In this document: in pieces, positions 19,601-26,206 of the stretch
Position numbering within the stretch: position 1 is the first letter of the stretch
How the letters are laid out: every line of letters starts with the position of its first letter
DNA from: Bacteroidales bacterium M7
Lineage (GTDB): Bacteria; Bacteroidota; Bacteroidia; Bacteroidales; Muribaculaceae
DNA length: 64,000 nt
Reading direction: 5' to 3'
NCBI GenBank assembly: GCA_001689515.1
Contig: LUJR01000042.1
Coordinates: forward strand, 66,159-130,158
Made by a program: the position numbers and the translations under genes
Notes under the pieces: generated by a model
What the model was told of the DNA's origin: nothing
The model's input: the letters and a program-made list of their open reading frames with translations, nothing else
Databases searched by the model: none

Positions 19601-21284
19601 GGGTCAGCTTGACAGCGTCGCGGTCAGCTCCGTCAAAGAACATACCGCGGGTGTCAGATGCAGAAGGTGTAAAGCGATTGAATGAAGTGTACTCTGTGCC
19701 TGACGCCACGCTCACCACCTCGTTGGCATTGCCAAGAGAATAGAATGTGCCGCCGGCATCAGATGCCACATTGTTAGGTTCGTCATGGTTCATGACCACG
19801 CGGATGTAGTAATGCTGGGTAGCATCACCGGTGTTAGTGCCGGATACGGGAGAATGTGAGAGCACATAAGAGCCGTCAGCCTGATGGCTGAACTCACCGA
19901 CACGGACAGAATTGCCCATAGGACCGTAGCTCCAGAGGCATATGCGGCGCACTGCAGCCGGACCTACCCACTGAGCATTGCGGACATCAGAGTCCACGCT
20001 CTGGTTAGCGACAGCCACTGAGCCGTCACCATCGCCCCAAGCGCGCACGAGAGCCTTGATAGGATAGCGAGTAGCGCCGTCTACAGTGCACTCGTTCAAC
20101 ATGTCGACAGGAGTGCCGGGAGTGTACACCTTATTGGGAGCAGCAGGACCGCAAGAGTAGAGTATCACAGCGTTGGCACTCGCAGGGAGAGTGTTGAGAG
20201 CCACAAGGGGTGTCAGCGTAGCCTTGCCGGTGTGCACATCGATCTCGATTTTTACCTCTGGGAGGTCATACTTATAGGTCTTGGCAGCAGCCACGTCTGA
20301 CCATCCGAGACCCTCCTTATAGGCAGCCGCACGGATAGTAGTGTGACCCTTCTCGAGAGCGATGCCGCCGGCAGGGTATTCAGTCCAAGAGTCCTCAGAG
20401 GGATCGCCGGTAGCAGCCTCTGTGTAGTAGACAGTCGCGCCCGACACAGCCGGGATGACGATCTTGTTGTTTGTCGCCGAAGCAGGCAGCACCGGAGTAG
20501 CGGGCTTGGACTCAGTGAATGTCCAGCTCAGCTTATGAGGACCGTTAGGACTTGTCGATGCCAGATTGGAGGACTTGCTAAACGATATGACATAGTTGCC
20601 AGCATCAGTAATCTTGATAAAGCCTCCTGAGTTTCCATAAAGCCACAATTCTATATTATTGCTGCTTTTGCTGATAGAAGCTCCTTCCGTATATAATACC
20701 GTGTTACTTTGACCTGTTCCAGTATAGGAACTAATCTGTAGACGAAATTCATCACCAGCAGATGCGTTCTCAATCTTATACTCCCAATTCTTATCATCAG
20801 CACTGCTTACAAACTGAGAGCAGACCCCATCCATCAAGATATAGGGGGCAGGATAGATGACCACTGGGACATAGTTTTCGCTTCTTGTCGCTGTATTGCC
20901 AGAACCAAGTGTAAAACACTGATTCTCAACAGAACTACTTGGATCAACGAAGTCACCCTCCCATTTTTTGAAAGAGCCGACTTTTGAATTTCCGTCAAAT
21001 GTAACAGACGAAACTTCACACGTTACTCCAATACTGCTGTTTCCAAAGCCTATCTCATAAAGATCGGTCCAATCGAATTCAAACTTGAAAACTTTTGAGC
21101 CAGCAGAAGTCTCTTTGCCTTGGTAGCAACTATAAAAATTGCTATCCTTGCCACAGTAGATATAGGCTTCATCCCAGTTTTTAGCCGAGGCATCCACATA
21201 GAATACCCATGAAGCAGCCGAGGCTGGGATGGAGAAACCAAGCAACGCAAACATCATAGCGAAGAATGTAAGAAATTTCTTCAT
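13677..21284 (-). CDS. Giant secreted multidomain protein with a type IX-like C-terminal domain
   Basis: This is a 2535-residue protein with a clear signal peptide (MKKFLTFFAMMFALLGFSIP, then ASA). After it comes WVFYVDASAKNWDEAYIY, loosely like a carbohydrate-binding module. Between about residues 260 and 345 is a segment resembling the chitobiase C-terminal (CHB_HEX) fold. Three related modules follow in the first 900 residues, each with a V..V/I.L element, a VGEF-type strand and YY(I/V)(R/K)V. The remainder is beta-rich and unrecognised. The last 75 residues (IVYNRAAGTVTVKAEG, AVYDASGASLV, LDVRNIARGAYVV, KFMK end) resemble the type IX secretion type A sorting domain. It is probably exported to the cell surface. 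Substrate and role are unknown. Confidence 0.75.
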   Translation of the reverse strand: MKKFLTFFAMMFALLGFSIPASAASWVFYVDASAKNWDEAYIYCGKDSNFYSCYQGKETSAGSKVFKFEFDWTDLYEIGFGNSSIGVTCEVSSVTFDGNSKVGSFKKWEGDFVDPSSSVENQCFTLGSGNTATRSENYVPVVIYPAPYILMDGVCSQFVSSADDKNWEYKIENASAGDEFRLQISSYTGTGQSNTVLYTEGASISKSSNNIELWLYGNSGGFIKITDAGNYVISFSKSSNLASTSPNGPHKLSWTFTESKPATPVLPASATNNKIVIPAVSGATVYYTEAATGDPSEDSWTEYPAGGIALEKGHTTIRAAAYKEGLGWSDVAAAKTYKYDLPEVKIEIDVHTGKATLTPLVALNTLPASANAVILYSCGPAAPNKVYTPGTPVDMLNECTVDGATRYPIKALVRAWGDGDGSVAVANQSVDSDVRNAQWVGPAAVRRICLWSYGPMGNSVRVGEFSHQADGSYVLSHSPVSGTNTGDATQHYYIRVVMNHDEPNNVASDAGGTFYSLGNANEVVSVASGTEYTSFNRFTPSASDTRGMFFDGADRDAVKLTLKGDLDDFTHIIDGSSVPCKRFVPNSIVPEWNPDANIKSVELRDANGKLLCTLTQNLGTGEDNYWTGVTTEALKGAANSGGDNRFCFVADTKDGKKYYSIGQQYNYWVQYGRYDSTTSHKPSTSNSAGNYFCVNEPSAIAEVAISFDGTTASKISISPYTNTKQMDISGDPNAPSITGYGSEIGSWDSTREFNHSETLGGWVYAFTATQSTPEYLIYGSKGNLYAPIGLQIGSPSTTVWRQVPSGLDANDKKRYAAKLSGLQVGARYRLILKEVGNDVQISIEALPESVRKIKKVELVNRTSGNTAVGEFTQNTENGTWDFYPLSWTGNPSNSSVYSDAYYVKVTLGYEGEGDASDYVRYVGYSSSVNDYQLKSTAQYTNKAYTYSNVNDNHNFKVRVNGDYYVQLAFDESTFTAGWMGVATSKLTPSFIPQVNRVAWSLSDDKILAPGDTKYFYMSAMQNDNRLSPEWELVKEGGKYVLDNFVVIPAAQFVIRAVSKSATSGALTVTDWGYNGSVPYHIYATGQDFKIDQVADLNATSKVSAPFTMTANCERGFFWNVGASMVRLEFDPSASTNNLTATIDFSYPSTLKQAPKPGFPWVGLTSSNIQALSGSNQSYSYASKLGMSGLSDNDLKNIGIDSRDDLEASFTNAFIQWTEDGKPYIYDRHVDDTDTKGKSIYYFSGDAASDNRATSVRPAVDQVMSSTILPPRNTPQFQMITTKGVTTPDADALTFKYIKTDRKTFMYHGHTTKEFMVAEYEISNIELQGMFKVFTGYGARKYGSVTNGLSYYPNWGVGVQKDGEPYANMLISSTQQLPMNGGGQVITTDADGHEVSTRYWEQISIGDKGDYGKDDNTAGQYFRLDNAQYVTSLKFYLALECDTDDRNSTTFHNLQGGDPVNYYNDGRNYSWLDVKLEAERPVIQLNKQGTHTGVARYWLNAKRAGDKPEVKEYKTKLIKIDPEKFEYDPEYGTPTQGFEEIPVAGSTYKLNEPYNNYIEEKTTTINDLKDGTYIAYIYDVVYVPKSGLTIKETDKWNISHPITIFSVKQGLIRGEQRVGARSESHIYHPVIRVYPDIQAVIKALPSTITLDKVSATVTLGNLRADSYILDTEGKDITKKDAPDADATDIYYVVTQKYKSAAANGGVEQEGKAVVYYPQGYFSVARGNVNTQNFDVIKTRLNALTHLTLDVAVEGAENPAPVTAEAMTYMPAGQLYGTLVADKKESGDVHFNALSVTHGDEVEGADRDGYARIRYVDRNNGDIPCYIGSMDGTGVFAQVYYVGKDATTGAEVDMPLFDEDALLDMKANPDDTQNDGKIYTAKRLKIGGIPYVTESDATDELATDIDGTELKLRHKQTAKFKVVLTYKNEGIDMPEVTTRTKETELTYGEENLTSPRQGLHDVLTQADADARLTDETVAKDVTAVSERYVENYGGLFTNIEDAHVALHAVEKNNALVGSRSLRKWYMDHGDKWIGTEDLNPFNPGNHLAIGNAKMGATETYGAPEEVHPLLRGTKVESTDGFRNDSELNNAWWNHNALVAPEFHEADQINGTLTIEGGKVTGFIPGSAHPKNHRAYWAGVKPDNSDKYQVWDGGYVIKAPEGFDVDIRDPQHGYYGMSNHFSTKRSGFYLGEMPLDANDVTAVLGRGNGMGSGSFTEDQRSQFYTDAAAVHAKAMEFHKYSEAINAAVNAGNSSVTVGNNTYPINWNKEYIWDYDPIYDVREKAAFEPQTAGGLSPAEELFETADRHMFFKVRHINHESWFVPGASVAEGSLKTQPLWAAFENDAKFQAAATPTAKDNYVMSQLRINPEDYCPLAYDVRYTYPFLTSDKYVTAENYDNSKNGARRKARSTEPGAIKTALDGVGEGDVDDIVARDKGRVSFFGYVSPEDVVPTAISDVNDDIRGNGFSIVYNRAAGTVTVKAEGKTLENAAVYDASGASLVTGTSADRIDDSTIVLDVRNIARGAYVVSTNLGGAKFMK

Positions 21285-21406
21285 AATGAGTTGGTTTTAT
21301 TGTTAGTTAATTGGTTTGTTTTGATTATTGATTTTGATTGATTGTCGTTAGAAAAAAATCAGATCCGGGTCCGCGCGGAGGAGGTTGTCGAGGAGTAGCC
21401 GGGGAA

Positions 21407-21464
21407 GATAAATCTGATAAATCGTATAAGGTCTTATAAGATTTATACGATTTATAAGAATTTA
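21407..21464. repeat. AT-rich 9-nt repeat block with inverted arms
   Basis: TTATAA-centred units are arranged as an inverted repeat, AAATCGTATAA against TTATACGATTT, around CTTATAAG. The block lies in the long upstream region of the giant gene. Confidence 0.8.
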
Positions 21465-21872
21465 GCCCAGATACTGAGTCGATGCCTTGTGCGCATTAGT
21501 GGACTCGGGCAGGCAGCCGCCGGGGGCCGCGGGAGCGTGAAATCGGATACGGGTAATCCGCCCCCGAGGGGACGGCTCGCCGGCTGGTGCCGCTGCATGC
21601 AGCGACGGTAGCGGCGCTTAATTATTTAGCAGAGGATGATAAGAAGTGATTTAGATGATTTTGTTACGTGCAAATGATTTAATGGTTAATTATATAAGTG
21701 ATTGAACTTTAGATTTATACATAACAAGAAGCACCGATGAGCGGTGTGCTCTCCGGTGCGACAAAAATGGAATTAGCGGTGACGGCTCCCAGGCATGCAG
21801 CCACGGATTACCGCCTGTATGAAGTATGAAAATTCCCCGTTTATCCCAAATTTTAGCACAGGATTACACCTA

Positions 21873-21880
21873 CAAAGATA
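21873..21880 (-). promoter_or_regulatory. Candidate -7 box for the giant gene
   Basis: Read on the minus strand, this is TATCTTTG. No TTG is seen at the expected -33 distance, and the distance to the start codon is large, so the call is tentative. Confidence 0.35.
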
Positions 21881-21975
21881 CAAAAAACGCCTATAAATGT
21901 TATAAAAACCGCTCCGCAGTTAGATATAATTAACAGAAATTAACCCAACAGGGCAAGGAGTCAGGACGAGGAGAA

Positions 21976-22050
21976 ATAAATCTTATAAGACGGATAAGTC
22001 GTATAAGTCATATAAGATTTATAAAAGTTATAAGACTTATAAGACTTATG
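21976..22050. repeat. AT-rich 9-nt repeat block after the four-helix-bundle gene
   Basis: About eight degenerate units of ATAAGNCNT/TTATAAGAY lie immediately beyond the stop codon at 22055, at the end of the efflux operon. Confidence 0.85.
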
Positions 22051-22054
22051 CTTG

Positions 22055-22618
22055 TTACTGTCCGTTGCGGCGGCGCCAGTCACGGCGCACTTGCGACATC
22101 TGTTCTTTGATGCCGCCTTCGTTTATGAAGATTTCTTCCATCTTGCGGAGTACGGCTCCGAGCATGGCATCAAGCTGATGGAGCTGGGTGAGCATGATGT
22201 TGGCAACAGTTTCGTCAGTGCGCTGGGAGCATTTTGCCACGAACTGCGACGGATCGTCGTACAGTCGGCAATAGCGGCAAGCCTGTATGGCACGAGAGTC
22301 GCTGCGCTGCCATGTCACAAGCTGGTTTTGGCGGAGATAGTCCTGATAATCTTCAAGAAGCTCACGCCCGGAGCCTCGAGCGATGCCGACAAGACGTATG
22401 CCCATCTCCATCGACACCGTGGCATCGGTGATGCCTTCCACCAGATTCTGCTTGCAGGAGCGGGCAGCCTGACGCATCTGGTCAGCAGTGCGGGTCAGGC
22501 GCAACGAGTAGCGACGTATGAACATCTCGTTGACATCGCATACGATGAGAGATTTGCGGTAGACATTCCAGTTAGTGTAGTCACCGGCTATCTTCAGAAA
22601 TTGCTGCTTCAGCTCCAT
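22055..22618 (-). CDS. Four-helix-bundle protein (23S rRNA intervening-sequence protein-like)
   Basis: The 187-residue protein is all-helical. It carries the signature RTADQMRQAARSCKQNLVEG near residues 43-62 and GSGRELLEDYQDYLRQ near 82-97, which match the four-helix-bundle 'suffix' family related to S23/IVP proteins. These small bundles form pentamers in known members and occur beside very different partners. The biochemical role here is unknown. It is the last gene of the efflux operon, about 60 bp after the second permease, and is flanked on both sides by the AT-rich repeat. No reverse transcriptase is present, so a diversity-generating retroelement (Avd) role is not supported. Confidence 0.75.
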   Translation of the reverse strand: MELKQQFLKIAGDYTNWNVYRKSLIVCDVNEMFIRRYSLRLTRTADQMRQAARSCKQNLVEGITDATVSMEMGIRLVGIARGSGRELLEDYQDYLRQNQLVTWQRSDSRAIQACRYCRLYDDPSQFVAKCSQRTDETVANIMLTQLHQLDAMLGAVLRKMEEIFINEGGIKEQMSQVRRDWRRRNGQ

Positions 22619-22666
22619 TACATGTTATCAGGGGGTGATGGGGCTAAGATAGGGATAATATCTCAG

Positions 22667-22732
22667 ATAAGTCGTATAAATCTTATAAATTCTTATAAGT
22701 CTTATAAGATTTATAAAAATTATAAGATTTAT
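22667..22732. repeat. AT-rich 9-nt repeat block running into the permease gene
   Basis: About seven units of TTATAAGAY/ATCTTATAA cover the gap and continue past the permease stop codon (22683-22685). The last dozen or so permease codons (repeating S/T/F-Y-K) are therefore repeat sequence. Confidence 0.88.
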
Positions 22733-23888
22733 TTGTGTAGCGCTGGAGGAGCCAGGCGGAGAGGGCGTAGAGGGCGGCGAGGAGCCACATGTGGGTGTAG
22801 GGGGAGGCGACGGCGGCGAGGGAGGCTCCGTCGGAGAGGAGGCGGACGAAACCCTGGATGCCCCATGTGGCTGGGACGAGGGAGGCGAGGACGCGCCAGA
22901 AGCCTGTGATGGAATACATGGGCCATGTGAGTCCTGTGAGGAAGAGGAACACTACGCTGGTGAAGACTATGACGAGCATGGAGGTCTCGCGCTCGGTGAC
23001 AAACACTTCGAGGGTCATGCCGAGCATGCACGAGCTGACGAGCAGCGGCAGCAGGAAGAGCATGTAGTCGATGAAGCTGCCAGAGTCAGGAAGGGCGAAC
23101 ATGTTGGGAATCCACAGCACGTCATAGATGACCATGGGCAGATAGATCAGCAGGTAGCAGAGGAGCCGCCCTGTGATGGCTGCTGCAGCCGGGGCGGCTA
23201 CGCCGAGGGGGTCAATGCCGCCATTGGCGCGGCGGCGCTCTGCCCTGCCCCCGGCGAGCATGGTGATGCCGAGGATGAGGCTCTGCTGGAGGATGAGCAT
23301 GAGGATACCGGGGATGACGAAGGAGGCGAAGCCCTGCGAGGGGTCGCCGATAAACACGGGGTTGGTGCCGACGGTGGAGCTGCTGCCCATGGCGGCATAT
23401 GCAGGCGCGCCTATTATATCTATAGCCTGCTGGCGCAGGTCGCCGTCAACGGCTATCTGGAGCTGGGTGAGGTCGAGGAGCAGGGCGCGGTAGCGCAGCA
23501 GCAGGGAGGCATCGCAGTAGAAGCTGACGACAGCCTGCTCGGAGCGTCCGATGCGGCGGTCATAGTCACGCGGTATCTCTATGACGGCGTAGCAGTCATG
23601 GGAGGCGCACCACTCGCGGGCTTCGGAGAGCGACGAGGCGTAGCCTGCCACGCGCGCCGAGGGGAGCGCGTCGATGGAACGCGCCAGCTGGCGCGAAGCG
23701 GCAGTGCGTGAGTTGTCGACCACCGCCACGGGGGTCTCGCGCACCACCTCGGGGTTGTAGATGAGCGTATAGATAATCGGATAGACCGTGGGCAGAAAGA
23801 GGAAGAAAAGTATCACGCCCATGTCGGTGAACACCAGACGGAATTCACGGCGGCATACGAGATATACGGAGCGGAACCAGGCGAACAT
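22683..23888 (-). CDS. ABC-2 type transporter permease (second of pair)
   Basis: This integral membrane protein of 401 residues has one N-terminal membrane helix, a periplasmic domain (about residues 45-190, with VAVVDNSRTAASRQLARSI), and five C-terminal helices. It belongs to the ABC-2/YhgE-like family used in MacB-independent tripartite export. The C-terminal tail KSYNFYKSYKTYKNL is encoded by the AT-rich 9-nt repeat, so the ancestral stop was probably lost to the repeat. It follows the first permease by 6 bp. No ATP-binding protein is encoded in the operon. The transported compound is unknown. Confidence 0.9.
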   Translation of the reverse strand: MFAWFRSVYLVCRREFRLVFTDMGVILFFLFLPTVYPIIYTLIYNPEVVRETPVAVVDNSRTAASRQLARSIDALPSARVAGYASSLSEAREWCASHDCYAVIEIPRDYDRRIGRSEQAVVSFYCDASLLLRYRALLLDLTQLQIAVDGDLRQQAIDIIGAPAYAAMGSSSTVGTNPVFIGDPSQGFASFVIPGILMLILQQSLILGITMLAGGRAERRRANGGIDPLGVAAPAAAAITGRLLCYLLIYLPMVIYDVLWIPNMFALPDSGSFIDYMLFLLPLLVSSCMLGMTLEVFVTERETSMLVIVFTSVVFLFLTGLTWPMYSITGFWRVLASLVPATWGIQGFVRLLSDGASLAAVASPYTHMWLLAALYALSAWLLQRYTNKSYNFYKSYKTYKNL

Positions 23889-23894
23889 GACGAA

Positions 23895-25067
23895 TCAGGG
23901 AAGATATACCGGCTGCAGGCAGTGGCGGCGCAGTTTCCACAGCGACGCGAGTGGCAGCAGGGTGAAGAGTATGAGGAAAATGTAGTAGAAGCGCGAGTAG
24001 TAGATGGGGATGCCGTTGAGCGCCTGGTCAATGTAGATCAGGAAGTACCAACGCACGGGATAGATGTAGGAGAACACACCTACCGACGGATACATCTGCG
24101 GCACGGGAAACGAGAAGCCCGTCACCGAGAAGGCGAGGATGCCGAGGAGGCTGAGTGTGGAGAGTGCCAGACGCATGTTGCAGAACACTCCTGACACAAA
24201 GAGGGCGAACGCCTGACATGCCACGACCATCAGAAACCATGCCGAAAGCATGTGCATAGCCGGGCAGTGGAGGGGAAAATCGCAGATGCGGTAGAACACC
24301 GCCTGCATCGCCCAGCCGAGGATGGTGAATATGACAGTCTGCGGGGCGAGAGTGCCGAAGGTGGCGATGTAGATGTTGCCGCCAGCCGCAGCGAGCCAGC
24401 GCGGCGAGGTGCCCTGCTTGATCTCGGTGGTGACGGAGAAGCATGTGATCAGGAATATCACCAGGGCAAACATGCCTGGAATGAAGGAGTTGGAGAGATA
24501 GTAGGAATAGTTGGTCCAGGGGTTGTGGATGAGATGGGTATCCACAACCATCGGCTGGAGCATGACCCCTGCGGCACGGTCATCGAGCAGCCCGGAGCCT
24601 GTGAGAGTGGTCTTGACCAGACCGCCAGAGGTGGTGACTGCGGTGGACATGAAGCCCTTGTAGGTGAGTGTGCCTGGCACGAAGAAAGCGAGGTCGGAAT
24701 AGAACGACAGCGAAGTCTCACGTCCGCCAACGGCTTTCTGCATGAAATCACGTGGCACCACGAAGAAGCCGTAGACCTCGCCGCTCTTGACCAATTCAAG
24801 ACCTTCGGCATATGATGAAGCCCGATGGGTGATGTCGACCAGCTCCGACGCCCCGAGATTGCGGATGACGCGACGCGACAGCGACGAGTCATCGAGGTCG
24901 ACAACAGCCACCGGGGCGCGCAGGGGCAGCCCCTCGTGGAGCAGGTCGACGAAGAAGAATGTGAATCCGACAGGCACAAACACCATCAGGGCAAAGTAGA
25001 CCTTGCGGCTGACGAGCCGTCGGCAGCCGAGGATGAGTGATTGCTTCAATGCGGTCAGAAATGACAT
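23895..25067 (-). CDS. ABC-2 type transporter permease (first of pair)
   Basis: The 390-residue protein has the same topology as its neighbour: one N-terminal helix, a periplasmic domain (PVAVVDLDDSSLSRRVIRNL near residue 52), then five C-terminal helices. The two permeases probably form a heterodimer across the inner membrane. It lies between the HlyD-type adaptor and the second permease, 6 bp from the latter. The start ATG at 25067 follows a block of AT-rich repeats at 25079-25117. A cognate ATPase must be encoded elsewhere if this is a true ABC exporter. Confidence 0.9.
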   Translation of the reverse strand: MSFLTALKQSLILGCRRLVSRKVYFALMVFVPVGFTFFFVDLLHEGLPLRAPVAVVDLDDSSLSRRVIRNLGASELVDITHRASSYAEGLELVKSGEVYGFFVVPRDFMQKAVGGRETSLSFYSDLAFFVPGTLTYKGFMSTAVTTSGGLVKTTLTGSGLLDDRAAGVMLQPMVVDTHLIHNPWTNYSYYLSNSFIPGMFALVIFLITCFSVTTEIKQGTSPRWLAAAGGNIYIATFGTLAPQTVIFTILGWAMQAVFYRICDFPLHCPAMHMLSAWFLMVVACQAFALFVSGVFCNMRLALSTLSLLGILAFSVTGFSFPVPQMYPSVGVFSYIYPVRWYFLIYIDQALNGIPIYYSRFYYIFLILFTLLPLASLWKLRRHCLQPVYLP

Positions 25068-25078
25068 AGATAACGGGG

Positions 25079-25117
25079 GATAAATCGTATAAGTCTTATA
25101 AGATTTATAAGAATTAG
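25079..25117. repeat. AT-rich 9-nt repeat between adaptor and permease genes
   Basis: Four units (AATCGTATAAG, TCTTATAAG, ATTTATAAG and a partial) fill the gap between the HlyD stop (25114) and the permease start (25067). Confidence 0.87.
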
Positions 25118-26124
25118 TCGGGATAATAGAGGATGGTCATGCCGGGGCGGAGGTCGGGGATGGAGTCGAGGGGACGCGCCTTGATCTCGAATGTCTTGGA
25201 ATCCCAGTCGCCGGTGGCTTTGGTGGCATGCCATGTGGCATAGCTGCCGAGGTCACGCACGTAGTAGACACGAGCTTTGACCTCCTTCATGTCGAGAGCA
25301 GGGATTTTGACGGTGATTTCCTTGCCGAGGGGAAGATCGTTGAGGTATTTCTCGCGGGCGTTGAAGGTCACCCACTTGTCAGATATGCGCAGAAGCGACA
25401 TTATCGGCGCACCCATGCTGACGAGTTCGCCCACCTCGGGATATATCTGGTCGATCTGACCATCGCAGGGGGCAACGAGATACTGGTCCTCAAGGATGCC
25501 TTTGACCTCCCCTACTCCAGCCGATGCGACACCCACCATGGCGGCGGATGCCTGCTTGTCCTCCTCACGGGCACCAGCCTGGGCAAGACTGAGCTGGGAG
25601 CGGGCAGCCGATGTGCCAGCCACGGCTGCGTCATATGCCGCCTTGGCTTCGTCACGCTTCTGCTTCGACACCACGCCGTCACGACACAGAGCTTCGAGAC
25701 GCTCGTAGGTCTTGCGGGCTATGCCCTCGGCTGCCTCAGCCTGAGCAACAAGGTCACGGGCTGACTGGATGGTCTGCTTGCGAGCCCCGGCATCTACGGC
25801 GCGGTTGGTGGCAGCCGCAGCCTCCTTCATCGCCTCAGCCTGGGCAAGCTTGGCATCGACCACCGAGGAGTGGATGTGGACGAGCGTATCGCCGGCATGC
25901 ACCATGTCGCCCTCGTGGACGTAGAAGGTGGCAACGCGTCCGGGAAGCTTGCCCGAAATGCGTATGCTGGTGGCATCCGCCTGACCTTCGATGATGTCGG
26001 CTGGATGGCGCAGAAACAGGAAGCCTATGACGGCTATAATGACGGCGGCAACGAGCACGCCTATGATGGCAAATGTCAGTATGCGCTCCTCGCGGCGCAC
26101 GGGGTCTTGCGGATTGGATGACAT
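25114..26124 (-). CDS. HlyD-family periplasmic adaptor (membrane fusion protein)
   Basis: The protein of 336 residues has one N-terminal membrane helix (about 16-38), a lipoyl/barrel-sandwich half (RISGKLPGRVATFYVHEGDMV), a long alanine-rich coiled coil (about 95-200), the second lipoyl half (VAPCDGQIDQIYPEVGELV), and a beta-barrel domain. It would bridge the inner-membrane permeases and the TolC channel. It is second in the operon, after tolC. A repeat block separates it from both neighbours. The family assignment is firm; the exported compound is unknown. Confidence 0.93.
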   Translation of the reverse strand: MSSNPQDPVRREERILTFAIIGVLVAAVIIAVIGFLFLRHPADIIEGQADATSIRISGKLPGRVATFYVHEGDMVHAGDTLVHIHSSVVDAKLAQAEAMKEAAAATNRAVDAGARKQTIQSARDLVAQAEAAEGIARKTYERLEALCRDGVVSKQKRDEAKAAYDAAVAGTSAARSQLSLAQAGAREEDKQASAAMVGVASAGVGEVKGILEDQYLVAPCDGQIDQIYPEVGELVSMGAPIMSLLRISDKWVTFNAREKYLNDLPLGKEITVKIPALDMKEVKARVYYVRDLGSYATWHATKATGDWDSKTFEIKARPLDSIPDLRPGMTILYYPD

Positions 26125-26156
26125 GACTGTATATATTATAAGGTGTAGGGTGAATT

Positions 26157-26206
26157 TTTAATTCTTATAAGATTTATAAGTTTTATAAGATTTATAAGAT
26201 TTTATG
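26157..26206. repeat. AT-rich 9-nt repeat between tolC-like and hlyD-like genes
   Basis: Five units of the TTATAAGATT type lie directly after the TolC-like stop codon (26207). They fill most of the 82-bp gap to the adaptor start. Confidence 0.87.

Larger units (their letters stand above)
21285..22054 (-). other. 770-bp gene-free upstream region of the giant gene
   Basis: No gene is visible. On the minus strand a TATCTTTG box (21873-21880 on the + strand as CAAAGATA) could start transcription about 590 nt before the giant gene. The leader would contain a hairpin at 21776-21814 (GCGGTGA/TTACCGC with an inner GGCT/AGCC), a GCACCG/CGGTGC pair near 21731-21759, GC-rich sequence at 21490-21610, and two AT-rich repeat blocks. 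Confidence 0.5.

Noticed and set aside
13677..21284. Non-ribosomal or polyketide synthase because of size
   Set aside because: No carrier, condensation or ketosynthase motifs; it has a signal peptide and beta-rich secreted composition.
22055..22618. Diversity-generating retroelement accessory protein (Avd)
   Set aside because: The four-helix-bundle fold is shared, but no reverse transcriptase, template repeat or variable repeat is present.
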